Origin: DATAYA01 sp963754235
Lineage (GTDB): Bacteria > Pseudomonadota > Alphaproteobacteria > Acetobacterales > Acetobacteraceae
Reading direction: 5' to 3'
Length of the DNA: 64,000 nucleotides
Assembly: GCA_963754235.1 (NCBI GenBank)
Contig: CAVWFK010000018.1
Location: 241,368 to 305,367 of the forward strand
Shown: in pieces, positions 16,611 to 25,314 of the stretch
How the letters are laid out: every line of letters begins with the position of its first letter
How positions within the stretch are numbered: position 1 is the stretch's first letter
Position numbers and translations under genes: made by a program
Notes under the pieces: generated by a model
Database searches by the model: none
What the model was told of the DNA's origin: nothing
What the model saw: the letters and a program-made list of their open reading frames with translations, nothing else

Positions 16611-17882
16611 TCAATAAACCTCGGCATAGAGCACGCACAGCGCGGCCGGGTCCACCTCGCCGACATGCGCGATCTCGGCTCGCTTGTGGCGCAGGTATGC
16701 GTCGAGAAACACCGGCCCGAGCCACGCCGCGGCCGCTTCGCTCGCTTCCAATGCGTCGAGTGCCGCGCCGAGCGAGCGAGGCAGCGGCGGCGCGGCACTC
16801 CCGGGCGCGGGCAGATCGAGCCGGCGCCGCAGCCCGTCCTCGCCCGCGAACAGCAACGCGCCGAGTGCGAGGTACGGGCTCGCCGCGGCATCGCAGACGC
16901 GGAACTCGAAATTGAATTGCCGTGCCGCTGCCTCGGCGGAGTTTGCCGCGAACACCGGGCAGACGCGCAGCGCCGCGCCCCGGTCCTGCACCACCACGTT
17001 CATCTCCGTCGGCGCCCAGCGGTTTGGCGTGAGCCGCAGATACGAGACCGGGCAGGGCGCCGTGATCGCGCACAGCGCCGGCAGATGCGCGAGCACGCCG
17101 GCGCAGAACGCCCGCGCCGGCGGCGAAAGCCCGTAGGGTTCTCCCGGCGCGTGCGTCAGCGGCGCACCCGCCGCGTCGTGCAGGCTCATATGGACATGCA
17201 CGCCGTTGCCGGCGCCGGCCGGGCCGGGCATGGGCGAGAAGATCGCCCGCGCCCCGAGCCGCCATGCCGTCGCGCGCGCCATCTCGCGGGCGATGACGGC
17301 GCGATCGGCGGCGGCCATCGCCGCAGCCGGCGCGACCGTGACCTCGAACTGCCGCTGGCCGTATTCGGGCAGGAATAAATCCGGCTCGCAGCCGGCCGCA
17401 CGCAGGGCCGCGACTAAAGTTTCGGCGAACCTGCTCTGCTGCCGCAACGCCGAGAGAGCGTAGGCGGCACCCGGAAATTCGTTAGCCCCACTATACACGA
17501 ACTCCTGCTCGAACGCAACGATCAGGTGCAGCCCGTGCGCCGCCAGCGCTGCCTCCCCGCGCCGCAGGAAAGCGCGCGGGCAGCACTCCCATGCGCTCTC
17601 ATCGAGGTTGCGGATGTCGCCGAGGATAAAATGCTCCGGCGGCGTGCCGTCCTCGAAATCGACCCGCGCGGCGGCCGACGGGTCCGGCACGATCATCAAA
17701 TCGCCGCCGGTGCCGAACGGCGTGTCGAAGATCGGGCCGAATGCCGACATCATCAGGTTGCTGTGCGTCCAGCCGATGCCGCGGTGCAGCCGGGAGGGCA
17801 GCGCCTGCGCGGGAAATGCCTTCCCACGCACATGGCCGGAGATGTCGCACGTACCGACGAGAATCAGTTCCTCACGCAGCAT
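16611..17882 (-). CDS. glutamine synthetase family ligase
   Basis: This 423-residue protein has the class I glutamine synthetase catalytic domain. Metal and substrate residues are visible: Glu125 and Glu127 in FEQEFVY, Glu173 and Glu180 in EYGQRQFE, His229 and His231 in GNGVHVHMSL, then RLTPNRWAP and FEFRVCDAAASPYLALG. The N-terminal domain is present but short (GTCDISGHVRGKAFP). It is probably a gamma-glutamyl ligase for an amine or amino acid, not the housekeeping GlnA. Its start overlaps the peptide transporter ATPase gene by 11 bases, placing it last in that operon. Confidence 0.82.
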   Translation of the reverse strand: MLREELILVGTCDISGHVRGKAFPAQALPSRLHRGIGWTHSNLMMSAFGPIFDTPFGTGGDLMIVPDPSAAARVDFEDGTPPEHFILGDIRNLDESAWECCPRAFLRRGEAALAAHGLHLIVAFEQEFVYSGANEFPGAAYALSALRQQSRFAETLVAALRAAGCEPDLFLPEYGQRQFEVTVAPAAAMAAADRAVIAREMARATAWRLGARAIFSPMPGPAGAGNGVHVHMSLHDAAGAPLTHAPGEPYGLSPPARAFCAGVLAHLPALCAITAPCPVSYLRLTPNRWAPTEMNVVVQDRGAALRVCPVFAANSAEAAARQFNFEFRVCDAAASPYLALGALLFAGEDGLRRRLDLPAPGSAAPPLPRSLGAALDALEASEAAAAWLGPVFLDAYLRHKRAEIAHVGEVDPAALCVLYAEVY

Positions 17883-18879
17883 CGGCGTGCTCCCGATAAG
17901 TGTGCTCGGGGGGCGCGCGGACGTGGCAGGCGACGGTCCGCCCGTCCGCCAGCCGCACCAGCGTCGGGGTTTCGACACGGCAGCGCGCGACCGCCAGCGG
18001 GCAGCGCGGATGGAAGGCGCAGCCGGAGGGCGGATCGACCGGGCTCGGCACCTCGCCCTCCAGCACCGCAGCAAACGGCGGCCGTCGCGGGTCCGGAACC
18101 GGTGCCGCCGCGATGAGCGCCTCGGAATACGGGTGCATCGGGCGCGCGAACAGCGCGTCGCGATCCGCCAGCTCGACGATGCGGCCGAGATACATCACTG
18201 CGACCCGGTGCGCCACGTGCTCGACCACGCCGAGATCGTGCGAGATGAACACGTAAGCGAGCCCGAACTCCTCCTGCAAATCGAGCAACAGGTTCAGCAC
18301 CTGCGCCTGCACCGAGACATCGAGCGCCGAGACCGGCTCGTCGGCCACGATCAGCGACGGCCGCACCGAGAGCGCCCGCGCAATACCAAGCCGCTGGCGC
18401 TGGCCGCCCGAGAACTCGAACGGGAAGCGCCCTGCCACGTCGCCGCGCAAGCCCACGCGAGCGAGCAGCGAGGCCGCGTGCTCGCCGCGTTCTTTGGCGG
18501 ACAGCGCCTCGAAATTCTCGAGCGGCTCGGTGACGATCTGCGCTGCCGTCAGTCGGGGATTAAGCGACGCATAGGGGTCCTGGAATACCATCTGCGCGTG
18601 CCGCCGCGCCGGCCGCATCGCCTCGGCGCCGAGTGCCGTGACGTCGGTGCCGTCGATCATGATGCGGCCACCGCTCGGCTCCAGCAGCCGCAGCACCAGC
18701 CGCGCGACGGTCGATTTGCCGCAGCCGGACTCGCCCACCAGGCACAGCGTCTCGCCGCGCGCCACGCTGAACGAGACGCCATCGACGGCGCGCAGTTGCG
18801 CGGTGCGGCGATTGAGGAAACCGCGCCGCACCGGAAAGCGCTTCTGCAAATCGCGGATTTCGAGTGCCGGTGCTGTCAC
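17872..18879 (-). CDS. peptide-type ABC transporter ATP-binding protein (DppF/OppF type)
   Basis: This 335-residue ATPase has Walker A GESGCGKSTVAR, Q-loop MVFQDPYASLNPRLT, signature FSGGQRQRLGIARAL and Walker B LIVADEPVSALDVS, then the oligopeptide C-terminal domain with a cysteine cluster (GCAFHPRCPLAVARC). It starts four bases inside the end of the DppD-type gene and overlaps the ligase gene at its 3' end. It is the second ATPase of the reverse-strand transporter. Confidence 0.92.
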   Translation of the reverse strand: MTAPALEIRDLQKRFPVRRGFLNRRTAQLRAVDGVSFSVARGETLCLVGESGCGKSTVARLVLRLLEPSGGRIMIDGTDVTALGAEAMRPARRHAQMVFQDPYASLNPRLTAAQIVTEPLENFEALSAKERGEHAASLLARVGLRGDVAGRFPFEFSGGQRQRLGIARALSVRPSLIVADEPVSALDVSVQAQVLNLLLDLQEEFGLAYVFISHDLGVVEHVAHRVAVMYLGRIVELADRDALFARPMHPYSEALIAAAPVPDPRRPPFAAVLEGEVPSPVDPPSGCAFHPRCPLAVARCRVETPTLVRLADGRTVACHVRAPPEHTYREHADAA

Positions 18880-19862
18880 GCCGCGAGTTCCTCCGCTCGC
18901 CAGCAGGCCGCACGGTGGCCTGCGTCGAGCACGCGCATCGGCGGCGCCTCCTCTCGGCAGCGCGGCAGCGCGAAGGCGCAGCGCGGCGCGAAGCTGCAGC
19001 CGACGATCGGCTCGCGCAGGCTTGGCACCATGCCCGCGATCTCCGCAAGCCGTCGCCGCGTGCCTGTGGCGCGGCGCGGCACGGATTGCAGCAAGCCCCG
19101 CGTGTACGGGTGCGCCGGATGATCGAACAGCGTCAGCACGGCCGCCTCCTCCACCACGCGGCCGGCATACATCACCACCACCCGCTGACAGGTCTGCGCG
19201 ACCACGCCGAGATCGTGCGTGATCAGCAAGATCGCCGCACCAACGCGCCCCTTCAGCTCCAGCATCAGCCGCAGGATCTGCGCCTGGATCGTCACGTCGA
19301 GGGCCGTGGTCGGCTCGTCGGCGATCAGCAGCGCGGGCGAGCAGGCCAGCGCCATCGCGATCATCGCCCGCTGCCGCATCCCCCCCGAGAACTGGTGCGG
19401 ATAGTCATCGAGCCGCCGCGCCGGATCGGGGATGCGCACCAGCCGCAGCATCTCCTCGGCGCGCGCGCGTCCCGCCGCCCGGCTCGCACCGGTGTGGATG
19501 CGCACGACCTCGGCGATCTGCCGTCCGATCGTGTGGACCGGGTTGAGGCTGGTCATCGGCTCCTGAAACACCATCGCGATTCGGTTGCCGCGTATCTGGC
19601 GCATCCGTCGCTCCGAGATGCGCAGCAGGTCGGTGCCCTGGAAGCGCACCTGCCCGCCCACCACCCGCCCGGCACGGCGCGGCAGCAGGCGCATGATGGA
19701 AAGCGCGGTGACGCTCTTGCCGCAACCGGATTCGCCCACTATGCCGAGCGTCTCGCCGGCCGCGACCCTAAAGCTCACGCCATCGACGGCGCGCGTGACG
19801 CCGTCCTCGGCGAAGAAATACGTGCGCAGCTCATCGACCTCGAGCAGGGGCGGATCGGCCAA
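18876..19862 (-). CDS. peptide-type ABC transporter ATP-binding protein (DppD/OppD type)
   Basis: This 328-residue ATPase has Walker A GESGCGKSVTALS, Q-loop MVFQEPMTSLNPVHT, signature FSGGMRQRAMIAMAL and Walker B LLIADEPTTALDVT, with the C-terminal cysteines in GCSFAPRCAFALPRC. The gap from the permease gene is two bases, and the stop overlaps the next start. It forms the ATPase heterodimer with the DppF-type protein. Confidence 0.92.
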   Translation of the reverse strand: MADPPLLEVDELRTYFFAEDGVTRAVDGVSFRVAAGETLGIVGESGCGKSVTALSIMRLLPRRAGRVVGGQVRFQGTDLLRISERRMRQIRGNRIAMVFQEPMTSLNPVHTIGRQIAEVVRIHTGASRAAGRARAEEMLRLVRIPDPARRLDDYPHQFSGGMRQRAMIAMALACSPALLIADEPTTALDVTIQAQILRLMLELKGRVGAAILLITHDLGVVAQTCQRVVVMYAGRVVEEAAVLTLFDHPAHPYTRGLLQSVPRRATGTRRRLAEIAGMVPSLREPIVGCSFAPRCAFALPRCREEAPPMRVLDAGHRAACWRAEELAA

Positions 19863-19864
19863 GC

Positions 19865-20785
19865 CTAGAGCCTCCGCGCCAGGCGCGGGTCGAGCAGGTC
19901 GCGCAAGCCGTCACCGAGCAGGTTCACCGCGAGCACGACCACGGCAAGCGCGATGCCGGGTGCGAATATCGTCCATGGCGCGATCCCGAGATAGAGGCGC
20001 GAGCTCGCGATCATGTTGCCCCAGCTCGGGATTTCCGGCGGGATGCCGGCGCCGAGGAAGCTCAGGCCGGCTTCGGTCAGAATTGCCGAGGCGCACACAT
20101 ACGTCGCCTGTACGATCACCGGCGCCACCGTGCTCGGCAGGATGTGGCGGCGCAGGATTTTCACGGTGCGCGCGCCGCCCGCCCGCGCCGCCTCGACATA
20201 GGGCTGCTCGCGCGTGCCCAGCACCACCGAGCGCACCAGCCGCACCATGCGCGGGATCTCCGGGATCACGATGGCGACGATCACGATCCCCACGCCGGCA
20301 TGGGTGAGCGACACGAGCGCGATCGCCAGCAGGATCGAAGGGATCGACATCAGTCCGTCCATCAGGCGCATGATCGCGCCGTCCAGGCGGCGGTTGTAGC
20401 CGGCGAGCAGCCCGATCAACATGCCGCCCACGACGGCGCCGATCGCGACCGCGAACCCCACCAGCAGTGAGACCCGCGCGCCGAACACGGTGCGCGCGAA
20501 CACGTCGCGACCGAGACTGTCGGTGCCGAACCAGAGGGCTGCCGACGGCGCTTGCAGCCGGCGCGACGGGTCCATCGACAACGGATCGCCCGCGAACAGC
20601 GGCGCCACGATCGCGAGCGTGACCAGCACGGCGAGGATCGTGCCGCCCGAGCAGATCGTCGGATGGCGGCGGAGGAAGCGGGGGAGCAAAGGCGAGGGGC
20701 GCCGCCCCTCGACCCCGCTGGGACCGACGGCCCCAGACCCCTTGACGAAGGGGGCAAGGCCCTTGGCGCGGCCGACCTCGCTCAC
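19865..20785 (-). CDS. peptide-type ABC transporter permease (DppC/OppC type) with repeat-encoded N-terminus
   Basis: This 306-residue permease has the DppC pattern (GDPLSMDPSRRLQAPSAALW then GTDSLGRDVFARTVFGARVS) and an EAA loop YVEAARAGGARTVKILRRH. Its GTG start overlaps the stop of the DppB-type gene (GTGA), so coupling supports this start. Residues of about 5-33 (including KGLAPFVKGSGAVGPSGVEG) are encoded by a GC-rich dispersed repeat related to that at 1197-1314. The extra segment would lie in the cytoplasm ahead of the first membrane helix. Confidence 0.88.
   Translation of the reverse strand: MSEVGRAKGLAPFVKGSGAVGPSGVEGRRPSPLLPRFLRRHPTICSGGTILAVLVTLAIVAPLFAGDPLSMDPSRRLQAPSAALWFGTDSLGRDVFARTVFGARVSLLVGFAVAIGAVVGGMLIGLLAGYNRRLDGAIMRLMDGLMSIPSILLAIALVSLTHAGVGIVIVAIVIPEIPRMVRLVRSVVLGTREQPYVEAARAGGARTVKILRRHILPSTVAPVIVQATYVCASAILTEAGLSFLGAGIPPEIPSWGNMIASSRLYLGIAPWTIFAPGIALAVVVLAVNLLGDGLRDLLDPRLARRL
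20687..20770 (-). repeat. dispersed repeat inside the 5' end of a permease gene
   Basis: On the minus strand this stretch contains GGGGTCTGGGGCC, CCCAGCGGGGTC and GGGGCGGCGCCCC, ending GCCTTTGCT. The repeat at 1197-1314 has the same blocks in the same order and ends GCCTTTAGCT. By eye about 85-90% of some 60 aligned bases agree. The reading frame stays open across it, so it is translated. Confidence 0.7.
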
Positions 20786-21723
20786 GCCCTGATCCGCGGG
20801 TCAATCAGCGTGTACGTAAGATCCACCACAAGATTAATCAGCACATAGGCGCCCGAGAACACCACCATTACGCCCTGGATGATCGGATAGTCCCGGTTGG
20901 TGATCGCATCGACCGTCAGCCGCCCGACGCCGGGGATGTTGAACACCGTCTCGGTGATGACGACGCCGCTGATGAGCAGCGCCACGCCGATGCCGATCAC
21001 GGTGACGATCGGCACGCCCGCGTTCTTCAGCGCGTGCCGCAGCAGCATGGCGCCCGCCGACGCGCCTTTCGCCGCCGCGGTGCGCATGTAGTCCTCGGCC
21101 AGCACCTCCAACATGCTGGCGCGCGTGATGCGCGCGATCAGCGCCACATACGCCATTCCCAGCGCCGCCGCCGGCAGGATCAGGTGGCTGAGCCACGGCC
21201 AGAGGCCACGCGCAAGCGGCTCGTAGCCTTGCACCGGCAGCCAGCGCAGATCCATCGCGAACCAGTAGATCAGGAAATAGCCGACCACGAACACGGGCAC
21301 CGAGAAGCCCAGTGCTGCGAACCCCATGACGAAGCGGTCGATCACGCCGCCCGCGCGCCACGCCGCGAGCACGCCCGCGCTGACCGCGATGGCGACAGCG
21401 AAGACCAGCGTGATCGCGGTCAGCGAAAGGGTGGGCGGCAGCCGCTGCCCGATCAGCGTCATCACCGGCACGTCAGAGAAGATCGAGATGCCGAGATTGC
21501 CGTGCAGCAGCCGCCACGCCCAGTGCCCGAACTGCACGGCGAGCGGCTCGTCGAGGCCGAGCCGCTCGCGGATCGCGGCGATGTTCGCCGGGGTCGCATT
21601 GTCGCCCGCGATGATCGCCGCCGGATCGCCCGGGGCGACGTGCAGCAGCAAAAACACGAACAAGCCCACGATCGCCATGACCACGAGCGTGGAGAGGATG
21701 CGTCGCGCGATGTAGGCGCCCAT
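20782..21723 (-). CDS. peptide-type ABC transporter permease (DppB/OppB type)
   Basis: This 313-residue permease opens MGAYIARRILSTLVVMAIVG and contains HVAPGDPAAIIAGDNATPAN and the EAA loop YMRTAAAKGASAGAMLLRHA. About six membrane segments are expected. It follows the receptor gene by nine bases. It is the first permease of the reverse-strand peptide transporter and forms the channel with the DppC-type protein. Confidence 0.92.
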   Translation of the reverse strand: MGAYIARRILSTLVVMAIVGLFVFLLLHVAPGDPAAIIAGDNATPANIAAIRERLGLDEPLAVQFGHWAWRLLHGNLGISIFSDVPVMTLIGQRLPPTLSLTAITLVFAVAIAVSAGVLAAWRAGGVIDRFVMGFAALGFSVPVFVVGYFLIYWFAMDLRWLPVQGYEPLARGLWPWLSHLILPAAALGMAYVALIARITRASMLEVLAEDYMRTAAAKGASAGAMLLRHALKNAGVPIVTVIGIGVALLISGVVITETVFNIPGVGRLTVDAITNRDYPIIQGVMVVFSGAYVLINLVVDLTYTLIDPRIRA

Positions 21724-21732
21724 CGGACCCGG

Positions 21733-23337
21733 TCAGGTCTTCTCGATGTTCCAGAACGGGATAATCTCGGGCACGCCGATCATCCCCTTGACATTGGTCC
21801 GCCGCGCCGAGGGACTGTCCCACGAGCCGAGATAGACCGTGGGCACCGTGTTCCAGGCGATCGTCTGCATCTGCCGTGCGATCGCCAGCCGCTCCTCGCG
21901 CGTCGGCGCCAGCGCCCATTTTTTGCGCAGCGCCTCGTAATCGGCATCGCTCGGCCAGCCGAACCAGCCCTTCTTGCCGCTCATCGCCAGCGTGCTGAGC
22001 GTGATCGGATTGCTGAACGAGTAGCTGCTGCCGTAGGTGAAGAACAGATCCCATCCGCCCTTGTCGTCCGGCGCCATGTTGGCGCGCCGCGTGACCACGC
22101 CGCCCCAGTCGCTCGCCGCGAGCTGCGCGTTGGCGCCGATCTTCTTGAGCTGCCCGGCCATGAGTTGGGCGGAATTGTTCATGAACGCGAAATTGGTCGC
22201 TTGCAGCACCACGATCGGCGCGTTGCCGTAGCCGGAGGAGGCGAACAACTGTTTCGCCTTGGCCAAATCCGGCACGTGCTTGAGCCAGCCGGTATCAGCA
22301 TCGTTCGACATTGGCGTGTTGTAGCCGAAGATCGAGTCGACGGTCCGGTAGAACTTGGGATTGCCGAAGCTCGCCTTCATAAAGTCGATCTGGTTGGTCA
22401 GGTAGAGCAGCGCCTGCCGGGCGCGCACGTCGGAGAACGGCTTGTGTAGCCAGTTCGGCCGCGCCACGCCGCAATTGCCGGTCTTGTTTAGAATGTCGAT
22501 CGCGATATTCGAGTCGGCCTGAAGCTGCGGCAGCAGGTCGATCGGCGGCAGCTCCATGAAGTCGATCTCGCCGGATTGCAGCGCCGCGAGCGCGGTCTGC
22601 TCGTCGGCGATGTTGTCCCAGATCACGCGGTCGAGCTTGACGACCTTGCCGCCGGCGAGCCCCGAGGCCGGCTCGCTGCGCGGCACATAAGCGGTGTTCT
22701 TGTCATAGACATAGCGCGCGCCGGGCTTGGTCTCCTTCTGGTTGAAGATGAACGGGCCGCTGCCGATATTGGCAGTCACCTGCTGGTCTGGCGGCGTCTC
22801 TGCGTCTTTTTCGCGCATCACGAAGCAGCTGCTCGTCACCTGCTTGGCGAGCAGATCGAGCGTCAGCCCGAACGGCTCCTTCAGGCGCAGCACGAAGGTC
22901 TTGTCGTCCTTGGGCGAGAGATCGGCGGTCTGCGCCATCAGCGCCTGCCCGCCGCCATCCTTTGCGCCCCAGCGGCGGATCGAGGCGACGCAGTCGCGCG
23001 ACGTGACCGCGGTGCCCTCCTGCCATTTGAGCCCGTCGCGCAGCTCGAACGTGTAGGTCTTCTTGTCGTCCGACAGCCCCCACTTGCCGACCATCTGCGG
23101 CTGCGGGCGGAAATTGGCGTCGTTGGCGAACAGCATGTCGTAGATCATCGCGCCGTGGTACGCGGTGATATTCGCGGTGGTCCACACCGGATCGAACACG
23201 CGCAAATCGCCCTGCATCACCGCGCGCATCATCTTGGTGTCGGCCGGCGCGGCGGCGGCGCGCCGGATTGCCGGGACTGCGAGCGTCGCACCGGCGATCA
23301 CGCCACCCTGTATCACGCTGCGTCGGGAAATGGTCAC
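21733..23337 (-). CDS. peptide-type ABC transporter substrate-binding protein (family 5)
   Basis: This 534-residue periplasmic receptor begins with a twin-arginine type signal (SRRSVIQGG, then GVIAGATLAVPA, ending near AAAAP at about residue 30). Family-5 features include GKWGLSDDKKTYTFELRDGL and GSGPFIFNQKETKPGARYVY. The GTG start was chosen because AGGGAGGAG lies just upstream; the open frame continues further but without such a site. It heads the operon of two permeases, two ATPases and the glutamine-synthetase-like ligase. Confidence 0.9.
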   Translation of the reverse strand: MTISRRSVIQGGVIAGATLAVPAIRRAAAAPADTKMMRAVMQGDLRVFDPVWTTANITAYHGAMIYDMLFANDANFRPQPQMVGKWGLSDDKKTYTFELRDGLKWQEGTAVTSRDCVASIRRWGAKDGGGQALMAQTADLSPKDDKTFVLRLKEPFGLTLDLLAKQVTSSCFVMREKDAETPPDQQVTANIGSGPFIFNQKETKPGARYVYDKNTAYVPRSEPASGLAGGKVVKLDRVIWDNIADEQTALAALQSGEIDFMELPPIDLLPQLQADSNIAIDILNKTGNCGVARPNWLHKPFSDVRARQALLYLTNQIDFMKASFGNPKFYRTVDSIFGYNTPMSNDADTGWLKHVPDLAKAKQLFASSGYGNAPIVVLQATNFAFMNNSAQLMAGQLKKIGANAQLAASDWGGVVTRRANMAPDDKGGWDLFFTYGSSYSFSNPITLSTLAMSGKKGWFGWPSDADYEALRKKWALAPTREERLAIARQMQTIAWNTVPTVYLGSWDSPSARRTNVKGMIGVPEIIPFWNIEKT

Positions 23338-23560
23338 GCGGCTCCTCCCTGATCGGTTCGTCTTCTTGCTTGGCGTAAACGGAGCTTCGACGCCCAAGCG
23401 GACGGATGCTCTCGCGTGCCTTCCCGCAACTTTAGGCGTCGGCCGGGACCCATGTCCAGGCGACCGCCCGTATTGCGCCCGCATTGCGACCGAGTCGCAA
23501 CTGACCCGGGGTTCACCCGCGCCCGGTTGCTTCGCTGCCGGGCCTGCGGCATGGAACCCC
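23338..23560. promoter_or_regulatory. divergent intergenic region with a 7 bp palindrome
   Basis: This 223 bp region separates the reverse-strand receptor gene from cysS and must hold both promoters. The clearest element is TTGCGAC-CGA-GTCGCAA at 23484-23500, a perfect 7 bp inverted repeat about 60 bases before the cysS start. It could be an operator or a leader hairpin. No confident -35/-10 pair was found. Confidence 0.35.
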
Positions 23561-24904
23561 ATGCCCGAACTCTATCTGCACAACAGCCTGACCCGGCGGC
23601 GCGAGCGCTTCGTGCCGATCGATCCCGCGCACGTGCGGATGTACGTGTGCGGGCCGACCGTCTACGATCTGATGCACGTCGGCAACGGCCGGCCCGTGGT
23701 GGTGTTCGACGTGCTCGCGCGGCTGCTGCGCCATCTCTATCCGCGGGTCACCTATGTTCGCAATGTCACCGACGTGGACGACAAGATCAACGCGCGTGCG
23801 GCCGAACGGGGCGAGCCGATCGGCGCGTTGACGGCGCGCACGCTCGCCGACTTCCACGCCGACATCGCCGCTCTCGGCACCTTGCCCCCGGATCAGGAGC
23901 CGCGCGCGACCGCGCATATCGCCGAGATGATCGCGATCATCGAGCGCCTGATCGCGTCGGGCCACGCCTATGTGGCGCAGGGCCACGTGCTGTTCTCGGT
24001 CCCCAGCTTTCCCGCCTATGGCCGCCTCTCCGGGCGCAGCCCGGACGAGATGCTGGCCGGTGCGCGGGTGGAGGTGGCGCCCTACAAGCGCGATCCGGGC
24101 GACTTCGTGCTGTGGAAGCCGTCCGACGCGGCGACCCCCGGCTGGGACAGTCCCTGGGGCCGCGGCCGTCCCGGCTGGCACATCGAATGCAGCGCCATGT
24201 CCTGGCGCTATCTCGGCGAGAGTTTTGACATTCACGGCGGCGGGTCCGACCTGTTGTTCCCGCACCACGAGAACGAACTCGCGCAGAGCCTGTGCGCCTT
24301 CCCCGGCAGCGCGTTCGCGCGGGTGTGGCTGCACAACGGGATGCTGACGATCGGCGGCGAGAAGATGTCGAAAAGCCTCGGCAACTTCCTCACGCTGCAC
24401 GACGCGCTCGCGGCGTGGCCGGGCGAAGTGCTGCGGCTGGCGTTGCTGCGCGGCCACTACCGCGCGCCGCTCGAACTCGGCGAGGCGGCGTTCCGGGAGG
24501 CACGGCAGGAGCTCGACCGCTTCTATCGCGCGCTCGAGCGTCAGCCGGGCATTGCCGGCAGCGTGCCCGAGCCGGTGCTGGAGGCGCTGTGCGACGACCT
24601 CAACACGCCGCTCGCCGTGTCGCGCCTGCACGCGCTGGCCGATGCAGCGCTCGCGGGCGATGCCCAGGCAGCCGCGGGTCTGCGCGCCGGTGCGGCCCCG
24701 CTCGGTCTGCTTGGGCAGGAGCCGGCGGAGTGGTTCCGCGGCGGCGAGGACGCGGCCGCGATCGAGGCGGCGCTGGCGGAGCGCCAGGAGGCGCGCCGCG
24801 CGCGCGACTTCGCCCGTGCCGACGCGATCCGCAACGATCTTGCGGCGCGCGGCATCGTTATCGAGGACGGGCCGCACGGCAGCACCTGGCGGCGCGCGAC
24901 ATGA
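23561..24904 (+). CDS. cysS: cysteinyl-tRNA synthetase
   Basis: This 447-residue class I synthetase charges tRNA-Cys. The zinc ligand Cys30 sits in MYVCGPTVYD, the HIGH-type motif reads HVGN (39-42), further zinc-site residues lie in HIECSAMS and HHENELAQ, and KMSKS is intact in GGEKMSKSLGNF. The C-terminal helical region ends GIVIEDGPHGSTWRR as is usual. Length fits the family. The ATG at 23561 opens MPELYLHNSL; upstream in-frame sequence lacks homology. The stop overlaps an ATG of the next reading frame. Confidence 0.97.
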   Translation: MPELYLHNSLTRRRERFVPIDPAHVRMYVCGPTVYDLMHVGNGRPVVVFDVLARLLRHLYPRVTYVRNVTDVDDKINARAAERGEPIGALTARTLADFHADIAALGTLPPDQEPRATAHIAEMIAIIERLIASGHAYVAQGHVLFSVPSFPAYGRLSGRSPDEMLAGARVEVAPYKRDPGDFVLWKPSDAATPGWDSPWGRGRPGWHIECSAMSWRYLGESFDIHGGGSDLLFPHHENELAQSLCAFPGSAFARVWLHNGMLTIGGEKMSKSLGNFLTLHDALAAWPGEVLRLALLRGHYRAPLELGEAAFREARQELDRFYRALERQPGIAGSVPEPVLEALCDDLNTPLAVSRLHALADAALAGDAQAAAGLRAGAAPLGLLGQEPAEWFRGGEDAAAIEAALAERQEARRARDFARADAIRNDLAARGIVIEDGPHGSTWRRAT

Positions 24905-24915
24905 AGGAGACGCGA

Positions 24916-25308
24916 ATGACCAAGCCCATGATCCTTGCCGCCCTGCTGCTCGGAACGGCGCCAGTCTTTGCGCTATCGGGCTTCGCGCAGACCTCGCCGA
25001 CCATGCCGGGGATGCCGAAAGCCCCCGGTCCGTCGGCGGCATCGCCCGTCGATCAGGCGTTCATGGCCGCAATGGCCCGGATGAACGCGACGATGAACGT
25101 GCCGCTGACCGGCGACCCGGACGCCGATTTCGTCGCCATGATGATCCCGCACCATCAGGCCGCGATCGATATGGCGAAGGTCGAATTGCAATACGGCACG
25201 AACAAGCAACTGCGGCAGATGGCGGACCGCATCATCGCCTCGCAGACCAAGCAGATCGACGCGATGCGCCGGTGGCAGACGCGGCGTGGCCGGAAGCACG
25301 CGCAGTAG
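24916..25308 (+). CDS. DUF305 family secreted protein
   Basis: This 130-residue protein has a cleavable-type signal (MTKPMILAALLLGTAPVFAL then SGFAQT) and a DUF305 four-helix core with the hallmark DADFVAMMIPHHQAAIDMAK and a second MADRIIASQTKQIDAM segment. Members are periplasmic, Met/His-rich and often sit near copper genes, but their role is unsettled. The ATG at 24916 was preferred over the one at 24901 because AAGGAGA precedes it. It lies between cysS and a tRNA-modifying gene. Confidence 0.85.
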   Translation: MTKPMILAALLLGTAPVFALSGFAQTSPTMPGMPKAPGPSAASPVDQAFMAAMARMNATMNVPLTGDPDADFVAMMIPHHQAAIDMAKVELQYGTNKQLRQMADRIIASQTKQIDAMRRWQTRRGRKHAQ

Positions 25309-25314
25309 CCGCCG

